Below are positions 1-7,528 of a stretch of DNA of 9,967 bases, in pieces. Source of the DNA: an uncultured Porphyromonadaceae bacterium (GTDB lineage Bacteria > Bacteroidota > Bacteroidia > Bacteroidales > Muribaculaceae); NCBI GenBank assembly GCA_938027385.1, contig CALJBF010000313.1, forward strand, positions 1 to 9,967, in the 5' to 3' direction. Each line of letters starts with the position of its first letter. Position 1 is the first letter of the stretch. The notes under the pieces were generated by a model. It saw only the letters and a list, made by a program, of their open reading frames with translations. It was not told the DNA's origin and made no database searches. The translations under genes and the position numbers were made by a program.

Positions 1-3000
1 AAGCATTGAAGTACACCGTATTGGGGCTTGTGGCTCTTGTAGCGGCGGTGCTTGTGCTGGTTTATCTGCCTCCGGTGCAGGATCTGATCGTGGGGCAGGT
101 AGTGAAGTCGGTCAACAGCAAGGGCGACATGCACATAGAGGTCAAGAGGGTACGACTCACGTTCCCGCTTGACCTGGCCGTTGATTCGCTCAGCCTGGCC
201 ACGCCCGGACTTGAGGTGCAGACGGCGCGGCTCCGCGCGGAGGTGGCTGTGACTCCGCTCTTCAGGGGTGAGATCGCCGGTCGTGACCTGTCGGCCTCAG
301 GCGCCCGTGTGGTGATAGGTACCCCCGACTCGGCGATGTACATGACCGCCGGGGTAAAACTCGCCGCGATAAAGGATGCCGCAGTGCGTCTGGCATCGCA
401 GGAGATTTCGGTGGGACGTCTGAACGGTTCAGGCGCCCGCGTGCGCATGTGGATGCGTCCTGACACTGTGGCGCGCCCGGTAAAGCAGGATTCCGTGCCG
501 GTGAACTGGCATATCCATCTTGACGAGGCCGAACTGAAGAATGTCGATTTCGCCATGCAGTTTCAGCCGATGATCGACACGCTGGCATGTGTGGTTCCGC
601 GCGCCACGCTCACCGATGCCGACGTGCGCATGGCCAACAACACCGTGTCGGTGGGCAAGCTGGCCGTCGACAGCATAGATGCCCGCTACATCTATTTCCC
701 TCCTGAATATGTAGAAAAATATCCGCTCAAGGTCGTGGAACCGGCAGATACCGTGCCCACAGTGCCCTGGACCGTGACGGCAACCACCCTTGAGCTTACA
801 GGCTCGCGGGCACTCTACGCCCTGCAGGGGCATCTCCCCCCTTCGGCGGCGTTCGACCCCGAGTATATCGAGGCTACCGAGATAGATATAAAGATTGACT
901 CGCTGAGAAACCGCGGCACCGCCGTGCGTGTGCCCGTGCGCCGTATCTCGGCGCGCGAGCGCTGTGGGGTGCCGATGACATTGACAGGTCTGTTCGACAT
1001 GGATTCGGTGGCCATGCGTGCCGAGAACATGCTGTTGACAACCCCGACCTCGACCGTAAAGGTCGACGGCATGATGGGGATGGCGCCGGCCGGGGAGACT
1101 GTGCCCATCGAGCGCACGCCGGTGCGCCTCGCCCTCACCGCCTCGATAAGCAACGATGACCTGCGGCGCCTCGTGCCCTATCCGATGACATCGATGGCGG
1201 CACAGCTCCCTCCGTCGTCGCCGGTAGATGCATCGGTGTCGCTGGAAGGCATGGCGGCCGAGACAATCACGCTCGACGAGTGCCTGCTGCGCATCCCGGG
1301 CTATGTCGAGGTCAAGGCCTCGGGCAAGGCAAGCAACGCCCTCGGCGGACTCGACGGCATGACCGCCGACCTCGACCTTGCGGGCACACTGCGCAATGGC
1401 AATTATTTCAAGCCGCTGTTGCTCGACGCCAAGATGGCGAAAGAGATAAACCTGCCCCCGCTGACACTTGACGGCAGCGTGAGCGTGCGCCGCGGCGTGA
1501 TGAGCGGCGACCTGGAGGCGCGTACCCCCGGTGGTGACCTGGCGCTCGATGCCTCGTGGAACAACCGCGCGCAAGGTTATGACGTGAACCTTGACGCCGC
1601 CACCTTCCCGGTGCAGAGCATAATGCCCGGGCTGGGGCTGCGCGATGTCGACGCCACGGTGTCGGCCAAAGGGCAGGGGCTTGATTTCTTCAGCCCCGCC
1701 ACCACGCTCGACGCCAGTGCCGACATACATCATCTTGTCTACGAGGGGCAGACCCTTGAGAACATAACGGCCGACGTGCATCTGGCCGATGGCCGGGCCA
1801 CGCTTTCGGCCCTGTCGGGCAACCGTGCCGCCAATTTCACGCTTAACGCCTCGGGTAATCTCGACGGCGACCAACTGGCGTGGAGTTTCGACGGCGACGT
1901 GCGCAATCTCGACCTGAAAGCGCTGAAACTGTCGCCCGAGGTGTCGGAGGGTTCGGTGAAACTGTCGGGCGACGCCGTGCTGTCGTTCAGCCGTCCGCCG
2001 TTCGCCCCCGTCAAGGGGAAGAAACAGGCCTCTCCGCTCGACCTGCTTACCGCGCTGAAGGCAAACCTCACCGTAGGTTCTCTATACTGGCGCATGCCGG
2101 GCATGACTGTAAACGGCAACGACGTGGTGCTCGACCTTGAGGCCGATTCGGCGCAGACCCGCGCGCGGCTCACCAACCATGACCTCGACGCGCGACTCAC
2201 GGCCTACGACCGGCCGGCCGACCTGTTGCCACGCCTGTCGCATGTGGGGCTGGTGATGCAGGACCAGATAAAGCACCGCGGACTCGATGCCGACACGCTA
2301 CAGAAGAGTCTGCCGCAGTTTGACCTTACGCTTGCCGCCGGCACAGACAACCTGGTGTCGAACTACCTGCTTGACCTCGACGTGAAGTTCCGTGCCCTCG
2401 ACATGCACTTCGCCAACGACTCGTCGCTGCACGGCGGGGGGTATGTGGCCGGCCTCACGATGGGGAAGACCACCCTCGACTCCATTTCGGTTGGCGTGCA
2501 GCAGAGGCGCCGCTACCTGGCCTACGCCATAACGATGGACAACCAACCCGGTACGCTCGACAATTTCGCATGGGTGAACGCCCGCGGCTACCTCGGCCCC
2601 GAGAATTTCGCCCTCGCGGTGAAACAGAAAGACATAAAGGGGGAGACCGGATTCTCGTTCGGCTCGCTGATAAACATGCCCGACAGCTCTACGGTCGTGC
2701 TCAGATTCGTGCCATATCACCCTGTGATCGGCTATAAGGACTGGGAGATAAACCGCGACAATTTCATAAAATACAACTTCGTCACCCGGCATCTCGACGC
2801 CGACATTGACCTGCACAACGACCTCAGCTCGGTGCAGATACTCACCGAACACAACGAGGCCGACTCGACGCAGGAGGATCTTATCGTGCGTCTGAGCGAC
2901 ATCCGTCTTGCCGACTGGCTGGTGATGGTGCCGTTCGCGCCGCCGATGACCGGCGACCTCTCGGCCGACATCCGCGTGGGCAGGAAAGATAACGACCTGA

Positions 3001-4922
3001 ACGGCCGCGGCACCGTGGCGCTCAAGCAGTTCACCTACGACCGCCAGCCGGTGGGTGACTTTGATCTCGACCTCGACGTGCTCACGAATGCCTCGGGTGT
3101 GCTCAAAGCCACCACATCGCTCAAGGTCAACGGCCAGGAGGCTGTGACGGCCCAGGGCGTGCTCAATGACTCAACCGCCGTAAACCCCTTCAGCCTCGAC
3201 TGCCGTGTGATCAAGTTCCCGCTCTCTGTGGCTAACGCCTTCCTTCCTGCCGGTACTGCTGTGCTCGGCGGCGTGCTTAACGGCGAGATGGATGTCACCG
3301 GACGCCTGGCGTCGCCAAGGTTCAACGGCTGGCTGGCGTTCGACTCGGCGCGCGTGACCCCCACCATGCTCGGTACGGCACTGAAATTCTCGCCCGACAG
3401 CATCGCCGTGCGCGACAACGTGATACGTTTTCGCAATTTCGGCATAACCGCCGTGAACGACAATCCGCTCACCATCGACGGCAGTGTCGACATGCAGGAC
3501 CTCATCACCCCCAAGGTCGACCTTACCCTGCGCGCCCGAAACATGCAGCTTGTCGGCGGCAAGCGCCAGCGCACCGCCGATGTCTACGGCAAGGCGTTTG
3601 TGGATCTCGATGCCCGCGTCAAGGGTTCGACACGGTTCATGTCGGCCGACGCCTCGGTGACCCTGCTTGCGGGCTCAAATGTCACATACGTGATACCCAC
3701 GCTTACGTCGGCCATTACAAGCCATGCCAACAGCGACATGGTGAAGTTCGTAAACTTCAACGACACCACCACAGTGGCCGAGGCCGACTCGCTTAAGGAG
3801 GGCGGGATGATGATGAACATCGACGCGCGCGTGGCCATACAGCAGGGTACCGTGATTGGCGTAGACCTCTCGACCGACGGCAAGAACCGCGTGCAGGTGC
3901 AGAGTTCCGGCAACCTCAGCTATTCGCTCGACTATATGGGCGACGAGCGCTTTACCGGGCGCCTGAACATAAACGACGGCTACGCACGCTACTCGATGCC
4001 GCCGCTGCTGTCAGAGAAAAACTTCACCTTCCAGGAGGGGAGCTACGTGTCGTTCAACGGCGACATGCTCAACCCCACGCTCAACATAAAGGCCGTGGAC
4101 CAGCTCAGGGCCAACGTGACCCAGCAGGGCGCCGACTCGCGCATGGTCACTTTCGATGTGGGGCTCACAGTCACCGGCACACTCGAGAACATGAACGTGG
4201 TGTTTGACCTGTCGACCCCCGACGACCTTACCGTCGAGAACGAGCTGAAGGCCATGTCGCCCGAACAGCGCGCCAACCAGGCCATGAACATGCTGTTGTA
4301 CAACGTATATTCAGGCCCCGGCACAAAAGCCAACGCCGGCAACAACCCCCTGTTCAGCCTGCTTGAGTCGCAGCTAAACAACCTTGCGGCCTCGGCGATA
4401 AAGGGTGTCGACGTGTCGTTCGGCATAAACCAGTATGACCGCACGGTCAACGGCTCCACGTCGTCGGCCATGAACTACAGCTACCGCGTGTCGAAGTCGC
4501 TGTTCGACGACCGTTTCAAGATCGTGGTCGGCGGTAACTACACCACCGATGCCGATGCCGACGAGAATTTCGCGCAGAACCTCATTGCCGACATCTCGTT
4601 CGAGTATCTGCTCAACAAGCAGGGCACCATGTATGTGCGCCTGTTCCGCCACACGGGTTACGAGTCGATACTCGAGGGTGAGGTGATACAGACCGGTGTC
4701 GGTTTCGTGTACCGCAAGAAGATAAGCCGCATCGGCGACATATTCAGATTCCTGCGGCGGCGTCACCGCGAGGCTCCGGCCATTGAACCCCTGCAGCTTG
4801 CCCCGGGCGCCACGGCTCCCGTGACACCCCCTGCGCCGGCCTCTCCGGCAGCTGTCGGCAAGGCTGACGCAATCCCCGCAAAATCAACCCAGCAACAGAC
4901 AGAGAATGAAAAAGCCGACTGA
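1..4922 (+). CDS. tamB: TamB-type translocation and assembly module protein (5' end at window edge)
   Basis: Inner-membrane-anchored periplasmic protein of the TamB/AsmA-like family, which bridges to an Omp85 partner in the outer membrane and is linked to outer-membrane protein assembly and lipid transfer. Visible: a hydrophobic N-terminal anchor (about residues 3-21, counted from the TTG at 6), then some 1300 residues of repetitive short beta-strand sequence, as in the TamB groove. The C-terminal TamB domain (DUF490) covers roughly 1150-1580, including N-I-N-D-G near 1320 and the strand-rich S-Y-R-V-S-K-S-L-F-D-D segment near 1490. A Pro/Ala-rich tail follows from 1590 to 1638. Length is well above the E. 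coli protein (about 1260) and usual for Bacteroidota. The frame is open to base 1. TTG at 6 is the first in-window start, but the true start is probably just outside, so the gene is given as partial. Its end overlaps tamL by 17 bases. Family is sure; exact substrate unknown. Confidence 0.93.
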   Translation, partial: ALKYTVLGLVALVAAVLVLVYLPPVQDLIVGQVVKSVNSKGDMHIEVKRVRLTFPLDLAVDSLSLATPGLEVQTARLRAEVAVTPLFRGEIAGRDLSASGARVVIGTPDSAMYMTAGVKLAAIKDAAVRLASQEISVGRLNGSGARVRMWMRPDTVARPVKQDSVPVNWHIHLDEAELKNVDFAMQFQPMIDTLACVVPRATLTDADVRMANNTVSVGKLAVDSIDARYIYFPPEYVEKYPLKVVEPADTVPTVPWTVTATTLELTGSRALYALQGHLPPSAAFDPEYIEATEIDIKIDSLRNRGTAVRVPVRRISARERCGVPMTLTGLFDMDSVAMRAENMLLTTPTSTVKVDGMMGMAPAGETVPIERTPVRLALTASISNDDLRRLVPYPMTSMAAQLPPSSPVDASVSLEGMAAETITLDECLLRIPGYVEVKASGKASNALGGLDGMTADLDLAGTLRNGNYFKPLLLDAKMAKEINLPPLTLDGSVSVRRGVMSGDLEARTPGGDLALDASWNNRAQGYDVNLDAATFPVQSIMPGLGLRDVDATVSAKGQGLDFFSPATTLDASADIHHLVYEGQTLENITADVHLADGRATLSALSGNRAANFTLNASGNLDGDQLAWSFDGDVRNLDLKALKLSPEVSEGSVKLSGDAVLSFSRPPFAPVKGKKQASPLDLLTALKANLTVGSLYWRMPGMTVNGNDVVLDLEADSAQTRARLTNHDLDARLTAYDRPADLLPRLSHVGLVMQDQIKHRGLDADTLQKSLPQFDLTLAAGTDNLVSNYLLDLDVKFRALDMHFANDSSLHGGGYVAGLTMGKTTLDSISVGVQQRRRYLAYAITMDNQPGTLDNFAWVNARGYLGPENFALAVKQKDIKGETGFSFGSLINMPDSSTVVLRFVPYHPVIGYKDWEINRDNFIKYNFVTRHLDADIDLHNDLSSVQILTEHNEADSTQEDLIVRLSDIRLADWLVMVPFAPPMTGDLSADIRVGRKDNDLNGRGTVALKQFTYDRQPVGDFDLDLDVLTNASGVLKATTSLKVNGQEAVTAQGVLNDSTAVNPFSLDCRVIKFPLSVANAFLPAGTAVLGGVLNGEMDVTGRLASPRFNGWLAFDSARVTPTMLGTALKFSPDSIAVRDNVIRFRNFGITAVNDNPLTIDGSVDMQDLITPKVDLTLRARNMQLVGGKRQRTADVYGKAFVDLDARVKGSTRFMSADASVTLLAGSNVTYVIPTLTSAITSHANSDMVKFVNFNDTTTVAEADSLKEGGMMMNIDARVAIQQGTVIGVDLSTDGKNRVQVQSSGNLSYSLDYMGDERFTGRLNINDGYARYSMPPLLSEKNFTFQEGSYVSFNGDMLNPTLNIKAVDQLRANVTQQGADSRMVTFDVGLTVTGTLENMNVVFDLSTPDDLTVENELKAMSPEQRANQAMNMLLYNVYSGPGTKANAGNNPLFSLLESQLNNLAASAIKGVDVSFGINQYDRTVNGSTSSAMNYSYRVSKSLFDDRFKIVVGGNYTTDADADENFAQNLIADISFEYLLNKQGTMYVRLFRHTGYESILEGEVIQTGVGFVYRKKISRIGDIFRFLRRRHREAPAIEPLQLAPGATAPVTPPAPASPAAVGKADAIPAKSTQQQTENEKAD

Positions 4923-7203
4923 CATATTTGTGAGACTCGTGGCGGTGATTGCCGTCGCCGGACTGCTGTCGGCATGCTCGACCACGAAACGTATTCCCGA
5001 GGGTGAGGTGCTCTACACCGGCATAAAGAAGGTGCGCATCGAGACCCCCGACGGCTCGAAAGCACCGGAGGCGGTGGCCTCGGCCATAAACTCGGCCGTG
5101 GCGTACCCGCCGAACAACGCGCTGTTCGGCTCGTCGTCGATGAGGATTCCTTTCCCGCTCGGCCTCTGGGTCTACAACAGCGGCCCCGAACCAAAGGGGG
5201 GATTGAAAAAGTGGGTCTACAACAAACTGGTGACCCAGCCTGTGCTGGTGTCGGACGTGCGGCCTGAACTGCGCGTGAAATCGGTCGACGAGATTCTGGA
5301 CAACAGCGGTTTCTTCCGCGGGCACGCCACATACAGCCTCGTGCAGGGGAAGAATCCGAAGAAAGGCTCCATAATCTACGATATTGAGACCGGGCCGGCG
5401 TATCATCTTGATTCCATAGAGTTTCTGCCCGACACCTGCATGCTGAACTACCTGATCGACTCGGTGGCACGCAAGGATCCCTACCTGAAACCGGGGATGC
5501 GCTACAGTGTCGACTCTCTGTCGGTGGCCCGCACGCGCATCACAAACGCCCTGCGTAACAGGGGATATTATTTCTTCCGTCCCGACTACATCGAGTATCT
5601 GGCCGACTCGCTGATGGCGCCCACGAAAATTGCTCTGCGCATGATGCTGGCTAACAACATTCCGGCACCGATGCTGGCGCGCTACCGCACCGGCAAGGTG
5701 ACCATGTACGCCTTCCGCAACAAGGGGGGCGGCACGCCCGACACCATAGAGACCTCACGTGGCACGCTGATACAGATGAAACCGTCGCGCCTGCGCCCGC
5801 AGCTGCTGCCCGAATGCATAACCTTCCGCAAGGGGCAGTATTTCTCGGTGCGACGCATGAACTCCACCCAGACACGTCTGGCGCGCCTGGGCATCTTCAA
5901 CGCCATAGACATAAACGTGGTGCCCGACACAGCAGCCAAGGATCCGACACTCGATGTGCTGGTGTCATGCACGTTCGATGTGCCTCTTGAGGCCACCATT
6001 GAGCTGAACGCCTCGTCGAAGTCTAACTCATACATCGGCCCGGGTGTGTTGTTGGGCGTCACCAACCACAACATCTTCGGGGGAGGGGAGCAGTTCGGCG
6101 TCACCCTCACCGGCAACTACGAGTGGCAGACGGGCAAGCATGCCTCATCGGTGTTCAACTCATACGAGCTGGGCATCACCACCTCGCTTGCCGTGCCGCG
6201 CATGCTGGCGCCGGGGTTCATAAAGCGGCGCAACCGCAACCTGAACTGGACCCGTTTCTCGCTGAACGCCGATGTGCTCAACCGTCCGCACTACTTCAAG
6301 ATGGCGCAGTTCAACATGTCGTTCAGCTACGACTGGCAGTCGTCGCGACACTCGTCGCATACGCTCACCCCGTTCAAGCTCACCTATACGAAACTGATGA
6401 AGACCACCGAGGTCTTCGACTCCATCATAAACGTGAACCCGGCCATCGCGCTGTCGTTCCGCAGCCAGTTCATCCCCCAGCTGTCATATTCATATATGTA
6501 TGATACTTCCTTCGGATCCGACAACACCCTGAACTGGCAGTTCTCGGTCACCGAGGCGGGCAACCTTTTCTGGAGCATCTACCAGCTTGCCGGTCAGCAT
6601 GGCGAGAAGAAACTGTTCGGCACCCCCTTCTCGCAGTTCATAAAGGGTACGACACAGCTTGTCTACGGCCACCGTTTCCGCGGCGACAACTGGATTGTGT
6701 CGCGCGTGGCAGTCGGGGCGGCCCACGCCTACGGCAACGCCACCGAGGTGCCGTATGCCGAGCAGTTCTATGTCGGGGGCGCCAACTCTATACGCGCCTT
6801 CACCGTGCGCTCGCTCGGCCCGGGCAGCTACCGGCCGCCGAAGTCGATCCGCGATACCTATTTCGACCAGACCGGTACATTCAAGTTCGAGTTCAACGTA
6901 GAGTACCGTTTCCCCATCGTCGGCCCCCTGCACGGTGCGCTGTTTGTCGACGCCGGCAACGTCTGGTTGCTGAATAAAGACCCCCTGCGTCCCGGCGGCG
7001 AACTGAAAGCGAGCACATTCCTGAAGGATATCGCCCTCGGCACTGGTGTGGGCCTGCGTTTCGACATCGGCATGCTTGTGTTGCGCGGCGACCTCGGCGT
7101 GGGCATCCACGCCCCCTACGACACCGGCAAACGCGGCTACTACAACATGACCTCGTTCAAGAACTCGCTGGCCTTCCACCTGGCAATCGGCTACCCCTTC
7201 TGA
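4906..7203 (+). CDS. tamL: TamL: lipidated Omp85-family outer-membrane assembly protein
   Basis: Bacteroidota counterpart of TamA: an outer-membrane barrel of the Omp85/BamA superfamily with periplasmic POTRA repeats, expected to work with TamB. The first 24 residues form a lipoprotein signal with lipobox L-S-A-C (acyl-Cys at 24), the feature that separates TamL from TamA. At least three POTRA-like strand motifs are visible: N-S-G-F-F (133-137), N-R-G-Y-Y (218-222) and R-L-G-I-F (327-331). The barrel runs from about 365 to 765. It holds the G-G-A-N-S-I-R-A-F loop (R630), which replaces the V-R-G-F motif of BamA, and ends in Phe, the usual outer-membrane protein signal. Length 765 is normal for TamL. 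ATG at 4906 is chosen because it opens the lipoprotein signal, although it lies inside the last codons of tamB; the two genes are surely co-transcribed. Residues after the Cys (S-T-T-K-R) lack the acidic surface-export signal, so the lipid anchor should face the periplasm. Confidence 0.93.
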   Translation: MKKPTDIFVRLVAVIAVAGLLSACSTTKRIPEGEVLYTGIKKVRIETPDGSKAPEAVASAINSAVAYPPNNALFGSSSMRIPFPLGLWVYNSGPEPKGGLKKWVYNKLVTQPVLVSDVRPELRVKSVDEILDNSGFFRGHATYSLVQGKNPKKGSIIYDIETGPAYHLDSIEFLPDTCMLNYLIDSVARKDPYLKPGMRYSVDSLSVARTRITNALRNRGYYFFRPDYIEYLADSLMAPTKIALRMMLANNIPAPMLARYRTGKVTMYAFRNKGGGTPDTIETSRGTLIQMKPSRLRPQLLPECITFRKGQYFSVRRMNSTQTRLARLGIFNAIDINVVPDTAAKDPTLDVLVSCTFDVPLEATIELNASSKSNSYIGPGVLLGVTNHNIFGGGEQFGVTLTGNYEWQTGKHASSVFNSYELGITTSLAVPRMLAPGFIKRRNRNLNWTRFSLNADVLNRPHYFKMAQFNMSFSYDWQSSRHSSHTLTPFKLTYTKLMKTTEVFDSIINVNPAIALSFRSQFIPQLSYSYMYDTSFGSDNTLNWQFSVTEAGNLFWSIYQLAGQHGEKKLFGTPFSQFIKGTTQLVYGHRFRGDNWIVSRVAVGAAHAYGNATEVPYAEQFYVGGANSIRAFTVRSLGPGSYRPPKSIRDTYFDQTGTFKFEFNVEYRFPIVGPLHGALFVDAGNVWLLNKDPLRPGGELKASTFLKDIALGTGVGLRFDIGMLVLRGDLGVGIHAPYDTGKRGYYNMTSFKNSLAFHLAIGYPF

Positions 7204-7240
7204 ACCGGGGTGCTTTGAGCGTGGGTTTGGGAATCGGGCC

Positions 7241-7348
7241 TTTAGGGTCTTTAGGGTCTTTAGGGTCTTTAGGGTCTTTAGGGTCTTTAGGGTCTTTAAG
7301 GTCTTTAGGGGCGCTAAGGACTCTAAGGACCTTAAAGACCCTAAAGAC
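7241..7348 (+). repeat. Tandem 9-base repeat array, eight direct then four inverted units
   Basis: Read directly: six identical TTTAGGGTC units (7241-7294), one TTTAAGGTC (7295-7303), one TTTAGGGGC (7304-7312), then four units in inverted orientation: GCTAAGGAC, TCTAAGGAC, CTTAAAGAC and CCTAAAGAC (7313-7348). It begins 37 bases after the tamL stop. Because the unit is three codons long, it creates stop-free Gly-Ser-Leu or Lys-Thr-Leu frames on both strands; these are not taken as genes. Identical copies suggest recent expansion by slippage, so copy number may vary between strains. Role unknown; it could protect or end the tamL transcript. Confidence 0.95.
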
Positions 7349-7350
7349 CT
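7281..7350 (+). terminator. Long stem-loop built from the repeat array; possible 3'-end structure of tamB-tamL
   Basis: Bases 7282-7303 pair perfectly (22 pairs) with 7328-7349. The stem can extend inwards to 7310/7321 and outwards to 7281/7350, with G-T wobbles at 7281/7350, 7304/7327 and 7309/7322, giving about 30 pairs and a 10-base loop (7311-7320). It is the first strong structure after tamL. No run of T follows (the next bases are CACTCCCC), so it is not a classical intrinsic terminator. Ending transcription with help of a factor, or shielding the mRNA 3' end, are the plausible roles. The structure is sure, the function is not. Confidence 0.45.
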
Positions 7351-7384
7351 CACTCCCCAAAAAGGCGCACGGTTTCAAGGGGCA

Positions 7385-7416
7385 TTTGCCCGTTTAAGAA
7401 AATTAAGTTAATTTTG
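7385..7416 (+). promoter_or_regulatory. Candidate Bacteroidota promoter for the phosphatase-porin operon
   Basis: TTTG (7385-7388), 20 bases, then TAATTTTG (7409-7416): an exact fit to the Bacteroidota primary sigma factor consensus TTTG / TAnnTTTG with normal spacing. Transcription would start near 7420-7422, giving a leader of about 205 bases before the ATG at 7626. The -33 element sits in a small inverted repeat, GGGCA-TT-TGCCC (7380-7391). The long leader leaves room for a second, regulated promoter closer to the gene; a weaker -7 match, TACGTTTC, lies at 7582-7589 but has no -33 partner. Confidence 0.55.
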
Positions 7417-7453
7417 CGCACTCTTTTACGGCGTCAGCCGCGAAAGAGTGCGC
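7416..7453 (+). other. GC-rich hairpin at the predicted transcript start
   Basis: GCGCACTCTTT (7416-7426) pairs perfectly with AAAGAGTGCGC (7443-7453). An inner CGGC/GCCG stem (7429-7432 with 7437-7440) closes a GTCA loop. No T-run follows on either strand, so an intrinsic terminator is not supported. It begins at the last base of the promoter -7 element, so most of it would form the very 5' end of the phosphatase mRNA, where such stems often slow decay. It could also mark the end of the tamL transcript or be a protein site. Confidence 0.6.
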
Positions 7454-7465
7454 TTGTGTGATAAA

Positions 7466-7528
7466 TGTTTCAAAAATGTTAAATAACATAGGCGCGGTGT
7501 TAAACCAATGGTTATAGAAGTTGTTAAA
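7466..7528 (+). promoter_or_regulatory. TGTTAAA repeats and palindrome: possible PhoB/PhoP-type operator
   Basis: TGTTTCA (7466-7472) and TGTTAAA (7477-7483) are direct repeats 11 bases apart with an A4 linker, the spacing of a PHO box. TGTTAAA recurs exactly at 7498-7504 and 7522-7528. A perfect palindrome, ATGTTA-AA-TAACAT, covers 7476-7489, and AACCA-A-TGGTT covers 7503-7513. TGTTAA is the reverse complement of TTAACA, the Bacillus PhoP half-site; one TTAACA lies at 7570-7575 on the + strand. The phosphate genes downstream make a response-regulator site attractive, but A/T-rich DNA gives such matches by chance and the site lies downstream of the best promoter match. Confidence 0.3.

Noticed and set aside
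429..1874. Long open frame of 481 codons on the minus strand inside tamB
   Set aside because: His/Arg/Gly-rich composition without any recognisable fold, fully antisense to a clear TamB. It arises from the strong codon bias of a GC-rich gene.
7241..7348. CRISPR array or telomere-like element
   Set aside because: Units are 9 bases with no spacers and no cas genes nearby. Likeness of TTTAGGG to plant telomere repeats is a coincidence in an internal bacterial locus.
6490..7353. 287-codon minus-strand frame beginning with Leu-Lys-Thr repeats
   Set aside because: The first part is the repeat array and the rest is antisense to tamL, with no protein features of its own.
7215..7397. 60-codon + strand frame with Gly-Ser-Leu repeats
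   Set aside because: It starts at TTG without any support, and its repetitive protein is only the translation of the 9-base array. A 9-base unit keeps all frames free of stops.
7416..7453. Hairpin as an intrinsic terminator for tamL
   Set aside because: The stem is strong but is followed by TTGTGTG rather than a T-run, and the other strand also lacks one. It also begins at the end of a promoter match.
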